Part shown: positions 1 through 8,831 of the stretch, piece after piece
Position numbering within the stretch: position 1 is the first letter of the stretch
How the letters are laid out: each line of letters starts with the position of its first letter
DNA from: Planomonospora sp. ID82291
GTDB lineage: Bacteria; Actinomycetota; Actinomycetes; Streptosporangiales; Streptosporangiaceae
Assembly (NCBI RefSeq): GCF_015711645.1
Contig: NZ_JABTEX010000003.1
Span: 1,153,955-1,217,954, forward strand
Length of the DNA stretch: 64,000 nucleotides
Direction of reading: 5' to 3'
Translations under genes and position numbers: made by a program
The notes under the pieces: generated by a model
The model's input: the letters and a program-made list of their open reading frames with translations, nothing else
Told to the model about the DNA's origin: nothing
Database searches by the model: none

Positions 1-266
1 TGCTGTCGTGGGCCCGCGCCGCCGGTTTCACCGACATCACCGCCACCTCCTCGACCTGGTGCTTCGCCACGCCGGAGGACCGGGAGTGGTGGGGCGGCAT
101 GTGGGCCGAGCGGATCCTGCAGTCCGACATGGCCCGCCAGGCCCTCGCCTCGGGCGCCGCGACCGAGGCGGACCTGCACCGCGTCTCCGCGGCCTGGCGG
201 ACCTGGGCCGCCGCGCCGGACGGCTGGCTGTCGCTGCTCCACGGGGAGCTGGTCTGCCGGGCCTGA
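1..266 (+). CDS. C-terminal end of a class I SAM-dependent methyltransferase (5' truncated)
   Basis: The reading frame is open from the first bases (first full codon at 3) to TGA at 264-266, giving 87 residues. It contains a WWGGMWAERI segment and a final GWLSLLHGELVCRA. This tail resembles UbiE/Methyltransf_11-type proteins annotated as SAM-dependent methyltransferases, in which 'TSSTWCFATPEDREWWG' follows the last strand of the Rossmann core. The SAM-binding motifs lie outside the window, so the family rests on the tail alone and the substrate cannot be stated. The next gene is convergent and ends 70 bp away. Confidence 0.6.
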   Translation, partial: LSWARAAGFTDITATSSTWCFATPEDREWWGGMWAERILQSDMARQALASGAATEADLHRVSAAWRTWAAAPDGWLSLLHGELVCRA

Positions 267-335
267 CCCGCGTCGGGCCCGGAGGCGCTCCGGGATGCGC
301 GGTCGCCGGGCGGCGACCGCGCACCGGGCCGGGGG

Positions 336-2162
336 TCAGGCCCCCCGGGTGATCTTCACGTCGTCCACTCCGGCCTCCACCAGGGAGGCGCCCGAGGCGT
401 CGGCCGCCTCGACCAGGATCCGGACGGTCTGCCCGGCGAAGGCGGAGACGTCCGCCGTCGCCGTCGCCCACGCGCCGTCGCGGTCGGCCGCCGCGCCGAG
501 CTGCTGGAACACCTGGGTCGTCCCGGACGGGCCGACGACCTTCACCCGCAGGTGGTCGGCGCTGGAGGAGTTGGAGCCGTGCGCCAGGTACCACGCCAGC
601 GACAGGGTCAGCGTCCCGCCGCTCGGCAGGGCGATCTCCGGCGACCGGATGCTCGTGACGCCGCCGTCGAGGTCGTGGGCGCCGGCCGAGGAGCCCGCCA
701 GGCGCCCGGTGACCAGGGCGTTGACGCCGCCGGCCGTGGTGCCGGGCTGCTTGGTCCCGCTGGAGGAGGTGGCCTCCGGGTCGCCGCGCTCCCACTGGCC
801 GGAGGTGGCGGTGTCGGTGCCGGACGGGTTGGCGGTCCAGCCGGTCGCCGTCTCGAAGCCGTCGGAGTAGACCGTCTCCGGCGGCGGGCCGGAGGAGCAG
901 TACTGCGCCTCCTTGCCGGTGATCCGGTAGACGCAGTCGGAGTACTCCAGGAAGCGCAGGACCGCCTCCTTGTTCCGGCTCGTCTGCGGACCGATCTGCT
1001 CGTCGGGCGGGTAGAAGCCCGGCGAGGCGCCCGTCGGGTACATCTCGAAGGTGTAGCTGAAGATCTTGTGGACGCCCCACATCCAGTCGTCGATCGTGCC
1101 GTCGGTGATGTAGAGGTCGCTCGCCTGCTCGGGGGTGTAGCCGTTGGTGGAGGCCATGTTCCGGCCCAGGGCCGCGTAGGCCGCGTGGTCGTCCTGGGTG
1201 AGGCCGGGCGCGGTGTCGTCGTAGGTGTAGCCGTACGGCCACAGGATCAGCTCGCTGTAGGTGTGCCAGTCGATGTGCGACCTGATCTGCTGCCTGCCGC
1301 CGACGACCCGGCTGTTCACCCAGTCGGCGACCGCCCTGACCTCGGGGGCGGAGGCGGCCGAGGGACCGCGGTAGGTGTCGCTGGAGGGCGAGGTGGAGGA
1401 ACCGCCGCAGCAGCCCCACCGGTAGGCCCAGTTGCGGTTCATGTCGGTGCCGACGGAGGAGGAGCCGGCGTTGGGCTGCCGGTTCTTCCGCCAGGAGCGG
1501 TAGGAGCCGGTCGCGATGTCGTACTCGCCGCCGTCCGGGTTGAGGTCCGGCATGATCCAGATCTCGCGGCCGTTCACCAGGCCGGTGATCCGGCCGTCGC
1601 TCCCGTAGCCGTCGGTGAGCGTGTTCATGATGTACAGCGCCATCTCGACGGTCAGGTGCTCCCGGGCGTGCTGGTGGTGGGTGAACAGCACCTCGGGCTC
1701 GTCCTCGTCGGTGGCGACGTTGTCGCTGATCTTCACGGCCATCAGGTCGCGGCCCTCGTAGGAGGTGCCGTAGCTGATCTTCCTGGCGATGGTCGGGTGG
1801 TCGGCGACGATCCGGTTCACCGCCGCGGTCATCTCGGCGTAGTTGTGGTACGCCGAGTCGGCGGGCGGGAAGTCGGCCAGCGACGTCGGCGGCGGAGGGG
1901 GTTCCTCGATCTTCGTGACGGTGTAACCCAGCTTCTCGATCGCGGCGACCTCGGCCTCCGTGGCGGTGACCACGACCGAGGCGGAGTCGACCTGGTCGAT
2001 CGCGGCGCCGGTGGCCGCGACCGCGCTGCGCTGCCGGGAGTCACTCGGACCCTCGACCGTGTACCGGCTGTTGGGCGGCGGCTCGGCCGAGGCTCCCACC
2101 CCGGTCATGCCGAGACATGACAGCGCCAGGACGGCGATCCCGACGATCAGACGGCGTCTCAC
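336..2162 (-). CDS. Secreted zinc carboxypeptidase, M14 family, with C-terminal beta-sandwich domain
   Basis: A 608-residue exoenzyme that would remove C-terminal residues from peptides outside the cell. A signal peptide ([18 protein letters not shown], cleavage near ASA-EPP) is followed by a propeptide-like stretch with a PPPPP linker. The M14 domain (about 105-415) shows the zinc motif H165-A-R-E168, the LNPDGGEYD and DMNRNW substrate-binding motifs, the third ligand in WHTYSE (H300), and the catalytic Glu of SYTFEMYP (E373). Residues 430-608 form a Gly/Thr/Ser-rich beta-sandwich, probably a binding or anchoring module. The GTG start at 2162 has a GAGGAGG Shine-Dalgarno about 7 nt upstream. 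It is monocistronic as far as can be seen. Confidence 0.93.
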   Translation of the reverse strand: MRRRLIVGIAVLALSCLGMTGVGASAEPPPNSRYTVEGPSDSRQRSAVAATGAAIDQVDSASVVVTATEAEVAAIEKLGYTVTKIEEPPPPPTSLADFPPADSAYHNYAEMTAAVNRIVADHPTIARKISYGTSYEGRDLMAVKISDNVATDEDEPEVLFTHHQHAREHLTVEMALYIMNTLTDGYGSDGRITGLVNGREIWIMPDLNPDGGEYDIATGSYRSWRKNRQPNAGSSSVGTDMNRNWAYRWGCCGGSSTSPSSDTYRGPSAASAPEVRAVADWVNSRVVGGRQQIRSHIDWHTYSELILWPYGYTYDDTAPGLTQDDHAAYAALGRNMASTNGYTPEQASDLYITDGTIDDWMWGVHKIFSYTFEMYPTGASPGFYPPDEQIGPQTSRNKEAVLRFLEYSDCVYRITGKEAQYCSSGPPPETVYSDGFETATGWTANPSGTDTATSGQWERGDPEATSSSGTKQPGTTAGGVNALVTGRLAGSSAGAHDLDGGVTSIRSPEIALPSGGTLTLSLAWYLAHGSNSSSADHLRVKVVGPSGTTQVFQQLGAAADRDGAWATATADVSAFAGQTVRILVEAADASGASLVEAGVDDVKITRGA

Positions 2163-2396
2163 CCGTGTCCTCCTCAGACGCGTTCTCGGGGGTTGTCACG
2201 CGCCTGAACCGAGAGTCGGGCACACCGATCCGTCGGCAAAGACCCAAACACCACATCATGCGGAGGTTATGGCCGCCGGAGCCCCTGCCGTCCGGGGCTC
2301 AGAGGCGGCCCCGGGACCGCCGGAGACCGGGAGGGGACCCGGAGGGGCCCGGGGAGCGGCCCCGGGGAAGGATCCCCGGAAAGCCCGGGGGAGGGC

Positions 2397-2804
2397 TCAG
2401 AAGGCGACCTCGAACCAGAGGGTCCTGACTCCGCACGGGTCGCTCTCCCGGATCCCCCAGCGGGCGGCGAGCAGGTCCACCAGGAACATGCCGCGCCCGT
2501 TCTCCGCCTCGGGCTCGTTGCGCACGTGGGGTGCCGAACGCCCCGAGCCGGCGTCGCTCACCTCCACCCGCACGGCGTCCGCGCCCACCGCCACCGTCAT
2601 CGCCACCCGCCCTCCGTCGCCGGAGCAGGAGTGGACCACCGAGTTGGTGACGACCTCGCTGACGAGCAGCGTCACGTCGTCACAGGCCGGGTGGGCCTCG
2701 CCCAGCAGCTCCCGGACGCGGCGCCGGGCCAGCGCCACGGACTCCGGTACGCCGTGGAGGGTGACCGTGGATCGGGGTGGAACGGTCTGCTGCCCGGTCG
2801 TCAT
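2397..2804 (-). CDS. ATP-binding regulatory protein, RsbW/anti-sigma-like HATPase_c_2
   Basis: A 135-residue Bergerat-fold ATPase of the type annotated as 'ATP-binding protein' in actinomycetes. Visible motifs are the N-box LLVSEVVTNSVVHS, the G1 box VEVSDAGSG and the G2-like NGRGMFLVDLLAARWG. The frame is open further upstream, but ATG at 2804 (MTTGQQTVPP) is preferred: GAGG lies at the right distance and the domain begins soon after. It is divergent from a DUF5753 regulator and a DUF397 gene. This is the arrangement of Streptomyces whiJ/abaA-like loci, where such ATPases are thought to act as protein-level modulators of development or antibiotic production. The partner is unknown. Confidence 0.87.
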   Translation of the reverse strand: MTTGQQTVPPRSTVTLHGVPESVALARRRVRELLGEAHPACDDVTLLVSEVVTNSVVHSCSGDGGRVAMTVAVGADAVRVEVSDAGSGRSAPHVRNEPEAENGRGMFLVDLLAARWGIRESDPCGVRTLWFEVAF

Positions 2805-2952
2805 GATCGCCTCATTCCCCGGTGGATGCATTCCCATGCGGACGCCGCTCTGGGATGGCACACTCACTCACGGTGAACCTTTCTATCAAGGACTGCAACA
2901 GCTCATATTGAAATTCCACAGTTTCTTCTACCGGACGATCGGAGGTGCGGGT

Positions 2953-3810
2953 GTGGCGTCCCGAAGGAGTCCCACCGCCCGGCATCGCCGTCTGATGGCC
3001 GAGCTGAACCGTCTGCGAGAGAACAGCGGCCTGTCGCGGGTGGAGGTGGCGGAGCGGATCGGCACCACCGACACCACCATCTGGAGGTACGAGACGGGCC
3101 TGACCCGTCCCAAGCCGACGGACGTGGCGGCCCTCACCGAGGTGTACGGCGTGACCGGGCAAGAGCGCGACTCCCTGGTCCAGATGGCCAAGGAGGCCCG
3201 GCAGCGGGGGTGGTGGCACCGCCACCGCCAGGCCCTCAAACCCGGTTTCGACTCCTACATCGGTCTGGAGGCCGAGGCATCCGTCGTGCGGTGCTACGAA
3301 CCGCTCGTCGTTCCCGGCCTGATGCAGACCGAGCCGTACGCCCGTGCCGTCATCGAGGCGACCTCCATCACCCACACCCCCTCCGAAGTGGATGAGAAGG
3401 TCTCCGTGCGCATCTCGCGCCAGCGGTTGCTGCACGGCTCGAGCGACCCGATCCAGCTCGTCGCGGTGCTCGACGAGGCGGTCCTCCGGCGCCGGGTAGG
3501 CGGCCGCGAGGTGATGCGCGAGCAGTTGGAGCGGCTGATCGACCTCGGCAGGCTGCCCAACGTGGAGATCCGGGTGATCCCGTTCTCCGCGGGGGCGCAC
3601 GCCGCGGTCGACGGCAAGTTCTGCCTGCTCGGCTTCCCCGAGCCCGAAGATCCCGACCTGGTCTACCTGGAGCAGGCCGCGAGCGGGCTCGTTCCGGAGG
3701 ATCCGGAGGAGGTGCGCCGCTACACCCTGATGTTCGGAAGCCTGACAGCCATGGCCTTCGGCACCGAGGCGTCGGCGGCCTTCATCGCCCAGGTGGCGAA
3801 AGAACTGTGA
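2953..3810 (+). CDS. XRE-family helix-turn-helix regulator with DUF5753 domain (WhiJ-like)
   Basis: A 285-residue transcription factor. An N-terminal HTH (about residues 14-70; LRENSGLSRVEVAERIG and TTIWRYETGLTRPKP) is followed by the DUF5753 effector domain (about 100-280; YEPLVVPGLMQTEPYARAV, RQRLLHG, LDEAVLRR, VRVIPF-type strand). The GTG at 2953 is chosen because GGAGG sits at 2941-2945, 7 nt upstream; codons further upstream read through non-coding DNA. The downstream DUF397 gene overlaps or nearly abuts it. Proteins of this family in Streptomyces repress differentiation genes, and the small DUF397 partner relieves repression. That role is inferred here from family and gene order. Confidence 0.93.
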   Translation: MASRRSPTARHRRLMAELNRLRENSGLSRVEVAERIGTTDTTIWRYETGLTRPKPTDVAALTEVYGVTGQERDSLVQMAKEARQRGWWHRHRQALKPGFDSYIGLEAEASVVRCYEPLVVPGLMQTEPYARAVIEATSITHTPSEVDEKVSVRISRQRLLHGSSDPIQLVAVLDEAVLRRRVGGREVMREQLERLIDLGRLPNVEIRVIPFSAGAHAAVDGKFCLLGFPEPEDPDLVYLEQAASGLVPEDPEEVRRYTLMFGSLTAMAFGTEASAAFIAQVAKEL

Positions 3811-3836
3811 AAACCGATCGAAGAGGAGAAATGCGG

Positions 3837-4073
3837 GTGTCCACTGTGGATCCGTCCCGCGTCATGTGGCGCAAGAGCAGTCTCAGCACCGGAGGCGACT
3901 GCGTGGAGGTGGCCGTCGTGCCCGGTGACCCGGCCCTGGCGGCGCACAAGGCCGACGTCGACGAGCTCTACCTCGTGCGCGACTCCAAGGACCCGCACGG
4001 CCCGGCGCTGGCGTTCACCCCGAGCGAGTGGGACGCCTTCGTCGGAGGCGTGAAGGCCGGCGAGTTCGACTGA
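3837..4073 (+). CDS. DUF397 domain protein, partner of the upstream DUF5753 regulator
   Basis: A small protein (78 residues from GTG 3837) with the DUF397 signature WRKSSLSTGGDCVEVAV near the N terminus and LVRDSKDP...LAFTPSEWDAFVGGVKAGEFD at the end. Three in-frame starts are possible: GTG 3807, which overlaps the upstream stop as GTGA; ATG 3831; and GTG 3837. AGAGGAG at 3822-3828 suits 3837 best (8-nt spacing), while 3831 would be too close. In characterised WhiJ-like pairs the DUF397 protein binds the HTH protein and antagonises it. Here that is inference from adjacency. Confidence 0.88.
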   Translation: MSTVDPSRVMWRKSSLSTGGDCVEVAVVPGDPALAAHKADVDELYLVRDSKDPHGPALAFTPSEWDAFVGGVKAGEFD

Positions 4074-4078
4074 CATAT

Positions 4079-4111
4079 CCCCGGGGGGACCGGACGCCGG
4101 TTCCCCCGGGG
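4079..4111. terminator. Bidirectional terminator hairpin between convergent genes
   Basis: Fifteen-base arms at 4079-4093 and 4097-4111 pair around a 3-nt loop, with a single G-T mismatch. The hairpin sits between the DUF397 stop (4073) and the stop of the minus-strand protease (4115). Confidence 0.75.
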
Positions 4112-4114
4112 CCG

Positions 4115-7100
4115 TCAGTCGGCCCGGCGGTCGCCGCCGTCGTAGCCCAGCACGCGCATCGCGATCTCCGGATCGAGCGCGGCGGCCAGGAGCTGGGCCC
4201 GCTCCACCGCCCGGTCGCGCTCCGCCTCCGCCCTGACCCGCGCCGCCTGGACCGCCCGGACCGTCAGGAAGGCGATCCCCGCCAGCACGCAGGCGGCCAC
4301 CACCGCCGCGAACGCCGCCATCGAGGCGCCCCGCCCCGCCGCGTCGGCCAGACCGGCCGCCGCACTGACCCGCCCGCCGCTGAACGCGTCCGCGCCGAGC
4401 AGCGTGAACGCGGCCAGCGCGACCAGACTCGCGGCGATCACCGCGACCCGCCGCAGGCCGCGCCGCTCCTTCCGGCCCTTCGCGCCCCCTGCACCCCCGC
4501 GGGTCTCCTGCCGCCCGTGCTCCTCCGCAGCTTCCCCCGCCCCGCGCCGCGGCGTGCCGTCCCGCCCCGGCCCCGCCGCGCCGGGCCGTACCGGGCCCGT
4601 CGCCCGGGCCGGCGGCGCCGGTGGGGTCTCCGGGCGGTCCTGCGCCCACGGCACGAACTCGGGTCCCGCCGGAGCGGGCCCGGCGACGGCCGGGGAGCCG
4701 TGGCCGTTTCCCGCCGCGACCGCGCCCGGGACCAGCGCGGCGGGTTCGATCCGGGGCACGGCCGCCGGGACGGGCAGGTCGCGCGCCACGCGGCTGTGCT
4801 CGCGGTGCGCCCGGGCCGCCTCCCGGTGGTACTCCTCGATCTCGGCGTAGAAGTCGTCGGAGGCGTAGACCGAGCCGTCGACCAGCGGCCCCCGGCGGTG
4901 CTCGATCACCGCCACCACGTCGTCGCCGTTCAGCGTCTTGTCCGTCTCCAGCGCGTGGGCGAGGCAGAGGACCTCCCGCCGGTGCGCGCGCAGCAGGTCC
5001 TCGGTCCGCTCCAGCAGCCGCACCAGGTTGTACTCGATGCGCTCGCCGAGGACGTCCGGGGCGATCCCCTGCCCGCCGCCCGCCGGCCGGGCTCCCCCGC
5101 CGGTCCCGGCGGGCTTCGGCAGGGACGTGCCGCCCATGATCTCCAGCTCCTGCAGGGCGGGCACCGACGTCACGCCGCGGCCCATCCCCCAGTGCGCCTC
5201 CATCAGCGCGGTGAGGTAGGTGGCCGAGTAGAGGTCTCCCGAGACGCCCGAGGAGTTGTCCTCGGCGAAGAACATCCGCTCCCCGGCCAGGGAGGCGAGC
5301 GAGACCACGATGTCGGCCTCGTGCTCGGACTTCCACCGGGTGAACTGGTCCTCGGGCTTGATGCTCGCGACCATGCCGAGGTAGTCGGCGCCCTTCTCGA
5401 TCGTGGCGATGTCGATCTCGAGGTGGTAGCGGGTCCGGTAGGCGGCCACCGCGTGGCACGCCTCGTGCACGGCCACCGCGTGCCGCTCGCGCTCGATGTA
5501 CTCCACGTCCTCGGGCGGGCCGAGCTGCTTGAGCCGCTTGGCCCGGGTCACGTCGGACCAGGTGATGACCTCCCGGCCGTCCCGGATCGCGGTGATCAGC
5601 GACTCGTTGACCAGGTCCTTGATCGTGGCGCCGGTGGCGTAGGGCGTGATGGTGGCCAGCTTGTCCAGCTGCTCGTCGGTCAGCTCGTGCCGCACCTTGT
5701 CGAAGTAGCCCCGGTAGGTGCGGACCCGGCCCGCCTTGGAGGGGTAGCCGACCTTGTAGATGCGGTCGATGCGGCCCGGCCGCAGCAGCGCCTCGTCCAG
5801 CGAGTCGGGCATGTTGGTGGCCATCATGACGAGGATCCGGTACTTCGGCGGTGGCTTGGGCCGCATGCCGAGCAGCCGCCGGACGTGCCGGTTGACGATG
5901 CCGCGCGGCTTCTTCAGGCCGGACAGCTCGGTCAGCAGCGCCTGCAGGGTGCCGGGGTCGCCGCCGCCGCCCATGTTCCCGCCCATGAAGAAGCGGCTGC
6001 GGCCGGTCTCCGGCTCTGCCGTACCGGCGCGTGCCCCCGCCCGGCCGAGCAGCCACCGGGTGTCCTCCGACAGGTAGCCGAGGCCGTGGCAGCCGCCGGA
6101 GTGCGGGGAGAAGCCCGGGCCGCCCCGCGGCCCCTGCTGCGCCAGGGAGCCGCGCCGCCCGAGGGAGTCGGCCTCGTCGAAGAAGACGATCACCCCGCCG
6201 TAGCGCAGGGAGAGCTTGCGGAGCTTGCGGAAGAGCGACTTCACCTTCAGGATGCCGATGCCCATGAACATGTTCACGAACGCACCGGGATCGACGAAGA
6301 CGTACGGCTTGCCGGTCTCCCCCGCCACCGCCTCGGCCATCAGGGTCTTGCCGGTGCCCGGCGGCCCCCACAGCAGCAGGCCGCTGGGCACGTAGCCGCC
6401 GCGCTCCTCGATCTCGTCCGGGCGCTCCAGGAAGACGATGTTCTCCTTGACCCGCTCGACCACGTGGTCCTGACCCCAGACGTCGGAGAAGCGGGTCGTG
6501 ATGTCGTCGGGGAAGTAGGTCTCCACCCCGCCCCGCGACAGCAGCCAGAACAGGCCGATGAACTGGAAGGCGATGAAGAAGAACGCGAAGGCCAGCTGCG
6601 CGGCGTACGGCAGCGCCTGCCAGAGCAGCGCGGGGGCCTCGAAGAGCGCGAGGGCGGGCGAGGTGTCCAGCATCTCGCCGAGGACGAGCGCCAGCACCGC
6701 GATCCAGAACAGCCACTTGACCGCGCGGGCCGTCCGGAAGCGGTTCCAGTCGGAGAAGCGGCGGTGGCTCCAGCGCTCGAAGCCGCCGAACACGCCGCGG
6801 GTCCAGAACCGGTGGTAGCCGGCGGAGCGCTCGCTGACCAGGAAGTGCAGCTGCCGCAGCAGTTCGGCGCCGAGCAGCCAGAAGATCCAGGGGGCCTCGA
6901 TCGCCGTACGGAGCATCGCGTCCTGGAAGGTCATGATGCCCGTGAAAGACGCCAGCTGGTTCCAGACCAGGACGAGGTAGACGATCGTCAGCGCGAGGAC
7001 GAACTTGATCCGGTCCCACAGCGGCATGCGCTTGCGGGTCTCGGCGCGCGGATCGGTCGGGCCGGTGCCGGGCGGGCGCAGGCCCTCGGGGTGCGGGGAC

Positions 7101-7120
7101 GGGGGCGGCTTCATCTCCAT
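4115..7120 (-). CDS. Membrane AAA+ zinc metalloprotease, FtsH-like, with extended termini
   Basis: A 1001-residue protein. Residues 1-200 hold about four membrane-prone segments (near 38-55, 70-90, 134-150, 168-195). The AAA module follows, with Walker A GPPGTGKT (252-259), Walker B IVFFDEAD (311-318) and the SRH region ATNMPDSLDEALLRPGRIDR. The M41-like protease domain has HEACH (552-556) and a downstream acidic ligand candidate in DNSSGVSGD (D629). FtsH is normally about 650 residues with two N-terminal TM segments. This protein adds a Gly-rich insertion between Walker B and the SRH (about 323-405), a Pro/Ala-rich tail and two more C-terminal TM segments. ATG 7120 has GAGGAG about 10 nt upstream. 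It follows the lipoprotein gene by 14 nt and is surely co-transcribed. Likely role: processive degradation of membrane or envelope proteins. Confidence 0.88.
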   Translation of the reverse strand: MEMKPPPSPHPEGLRPPGTGPTDPRAETRKRMPLWDRIKFVLALTIVYLVLVWNQLASFTGIMTFQDAMLRTAIEAPWIFWLLGAELLRQLHFLVSERSAGYHRFWTRGVFGGFERWSHRRFSDWNRFRTARAVKWLFWIAVLALVLGEMLDTSPALALFEAPALLWQALPYAAQLAFAFFFIAFQFIGLFWLLSRGGVETYFPDDITTRFSDVWGQDHVVERVKENIVFLERPDEIEERGGYVPSGLLLWGPPGTGKTLMAEAVAGETGKPYVFVDPGAFVNMFMGIGILKVKSLFRKLRKLSLRYGGVIVFFDEADSLGRRGSLAQQGPRGGPGFSPHSGGCHGLGYLSEDTRWLLGRAGARAGTAEPETGRSRFFMGGNMGGGGDPGTLQALLTELSGLKKPRGIVNRHVRRLLGMRPKPPPKYRILVMMATNMPDSLDEALLRPGRIDRIYKVGYPSKAGRVRTYRGYFDKVRHELTDEQLDKLATITPYATGATIKDLVNESLITAIRDGREVITWSDVTRAKRLKQLGPPEDVEYIERERHAVAVHEACHAVAAYRTRYHLEIDIATIEKGADYLGMVASIKPEDQFTRWKSEHEADIVVSLASLAGERMFFAEDNSSGVSGDLYSATYLTALMEAHWGMGRGVTSVPALQELEIMGGTSLPKPAGTGGGARPAGGGQGIAPDVLGERIEYNLVRLLERTEDLLRAHRREVLCLAHALETDKTLNGDDVVAVIEHRRGPLVDGSVYASDDFYAEIEEYHREAARAHREHSRVARDLPVPAAVPRIEPAALVPGAVAAGNGHGSPAVAGPAPAGPEFVPWAQDRPETPPAPPARATGPVRPGAAGPGRDGTPRRGAGEAAEEHGRQETRGGAGGAKGRKERRGLRRVAVIAASLVALAAFTLLGADAFSGGRVSAAAGLADAAGRGASMAAFAAVVAACVLAGIAFLTVRAVQAARVRAEAERDRAVERAQLLAAALDPEIAMRVLGYDGGDRRAD

Positions 7121-7134
7121 AGGCGGGCTGCTCC

Positions 7135-7818
7135 TCACCCGATGGCTCTCTTGACCTTGAAGGACTGGGTGATCCTGTCGAGCTCGGCGGCGCGCTCGCG
7201 GTAGCACGCCGCCGAGCAGCGGACCAGCATCGTGGAGAGCCGCCGGCCGTCCTCGCTCAGGTAGGAGGTGAGGTCGAAGGTCTGCGTCCCCGCGCCCTGG
7301 ACGGCGTAGTTGAACCGCACGTGCACCCCGCGCAGCCCGTCGCCCGGGTGGAGCACCTCGTCGGCCAGGAGCTCGAAACCGGTCAGCGGGTAGCCGGGGA
7401 TCTGCTCCGCCTGGGCGCGCACCCCCTCGGAGACGGGCAGGAGAACGTCGCGCATGCCGTTCAGGGAGAGCGCGTCGAGCTCGGAGGGCAGCAGCGTGGC
7501 GACCCGCGCCAGGACGAACGGCTCGCCGGAGGCGCCCAGGCCGTACAGGTGCTGCACGGCGGGCTCGGCGTGGGCGTCGTAGGCGACCGACCAGACGAGT
7601 TTCCTGCGGGCCCGGGCGGTGGCCGACTCGGGATCGCTCCGCTCCAGGGCGGCGTCCAGGGCCTTCGGGTCGATCTGCCGCCAGACGGCCGGGACCTTGA
7701 AGTAGGTCCGCCCGTCGGTGTCGTGGACGTAGGTGAACTCGGGACTCGCGCATCCGGCGGCCAGGGCCGCGACGAGCGCCACCGGTGTCGCGGCGAGCCG
7801 CGCCCGTGAACTTCGCAC
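7135..7818 (-). CDS. Lipoprotein of unknown function, operon partner of the FtsH-like protease
   Basis: A 227-residue exported lipoprotein. The signal (VRSSRARLAATPVALVAALA) ends in lipobox LAAGC. The mature part includes FTYVHDTDGRTYFKVPAVWRQ and a C-terminal SYLSEDGRRLSTMLVRCSAACY segment. This pattern is seen in small surface lipoproteins that carry a PsbP/'DUF' alpha-beta fold, but I do not recognise a named family. GTG 7818 is preferred because GGAGG lies about 10 nt upstream. The FtsH-like gene starts 14 nt after its stop, so the pair may form a membrane quality-control unit: an adaptor or substrate plus a protease (inference). Confidence 0.85.
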   Translation of the reverse strand: MRSSRARLAATPVALVAALAAGCASPEFTYVHDTDGRTYFKVPAVWRQIDPKALDAALERSDPESATARARRKLVWSVAYDAHAEPAVQHLYGLGASGEPFVLARVATLLPSELDALSLNGMRDVLLPVSEGVRAQAEQIPGYPLTGFELLADEVLHPGDGLRGVHVRFNYAVQGAGTQTFDLTSYLSEDGRRLSTMLVRCSAACYRERAAELDRITQSFKVKRAIG

Positions 7819-8348
7819 CAGGGCTGTACCTCCGCGTTGCGGGCCGCCAAGAGATCTGTGCCCGTTTTTTGAGTATCCCTCCCATTCCGCCGATGGCAAT
7901 CTTGGAAATCTCGACCAGATCTCGGCGATGAATCGGCTCTCTTCGTTACGCGGTTTCGGCGGAGCGACGGCGACGGACTCGTCCCGGCGCACGGACGCAT
8001 CGCCGCAGGCGGCCCGCGGAGGCCGGGACCGGTCGCGGAGCCCGGAACTCATGGAGCCCGGAACCGGCCGGCGGCCCGGGATCCACCGGGATCTCACGGC
8101 GGTCCCGCCGGGGGGCGGCGTTCCGGGCACGGCCCCGAGTGTGCGATCTTGGACCTCGTCGGACGGCTCGGATCCGCGCTCCCGGAGAGCGCCGGTTCCG
8201 GCGCCCTCGACGATTTCCCGATGGGATGTTCATATATGTCGCGACTATTGGCGGGAAGGAGCTACCGCTCGCAGCGGAACCGGCCAAGGATGGAGGGACC
8301 GCGACGCCGCTCGTCGCGTCCGCCCCCGACCGGCCGACCGGAGCACTC
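7819..8348. other. Intergenic region between divergent operons, no gene seen
   Basis: About 530 bp between the lipoprotein start (minus) and the CMD-family gene (plus). Open frames here have no family features and biased-shadow composition. Two AT-richer patches are visible, near 7863-7900 and 8226-8250 (containing CATATATG). They are the likely promoter areas for the two divergent units. No RNA gene or clear hairpin was found. Confidence 0.5.
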
Positions 8349-8732
8349 ATGAACGAGCACCTCGACGACACCGCTCCCGACCGCCGGGCCCGTGGATTGG
8401 AGATCATGAAGCAGGTTCACGGTGAGGACGACCCCCCGGGCGGCCCCGGCGACTTCTTCGGCATGACCGTCGAGCACCTGTTCGCCGAGGTCTGGTCCCG
8501 CGACGGGCTGAGCCTGCGCGACCGGCGGCTGCTCCTGCTCGGCCTGCTCGTCGGACAGGGGATGGACGGCGACGTCGACCTCCAGCTCGACGCGGCGCTG
8601 CGCACCGGGGAGCTGACCCCGGACGAGCTCCGCGAGATCGTCATCTTCCTGACCCACTACGCCGGCTGGCCCCGGGGGGCCCGGCTCAACGTGCAGGTCG
8701 AGGAGCTGCTCGCCCGGTTCATGAAGGATTAG
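8349..8732 (+). CDS. Carboxymuconolactone decarboxylase (CMD/AhpD-fold) family protein
   Basis: A 127-residue all-alpha protein. It has the CMD pattern FGMTVEHLFAEVWSRDGLSLRDRRLLLLGLL followed by ELREIVIFLTHYAGWPRGARLNVQVEELL, which keeps the conserved His-Tyr-x-Gly-Trp-Pro of the family. No CxxC motif is present, so peroxidase activity of the AhpD type is not supported; it is closer to the gamma-carboxymuconolactone decarboxylase branch. Start ATG 8349 has GGAG 5 nt upstream. It has no neighbours from the beta-ketoadipate pathway, so the substrate is unknown. Confidence 0.9.
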   Translation: MNEHLDDTAPDRRARGLEIMKQVHGEDDPPGGPGDFFGMTVEHLFAEVWSRDGLSLRDRRLLLLGLLVGQGMDGDVDLQLDAALRTGELTPDELREIVIFLTHYAGWPRGARLNVQVEELLARFMKD

Positions 8733-8831
8733 CCGTCCTGTCCCACGAGGTGGGGGACGCGGCCGGCGGATGGCCGGCCGATCGGCGCGACGGGGCCGCC
8801 GGGCCTCACCTCCCGTGTTCGACGCGGAGCC

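Noticed and set aside
7946..8407. A 153-codon minus-strand frame between the lipoprotein and CMD genes.
   Set aside because: Arg/Ser/Pro-rich translation, no family features, and it overlaps the real CMD gene start on the other strand.
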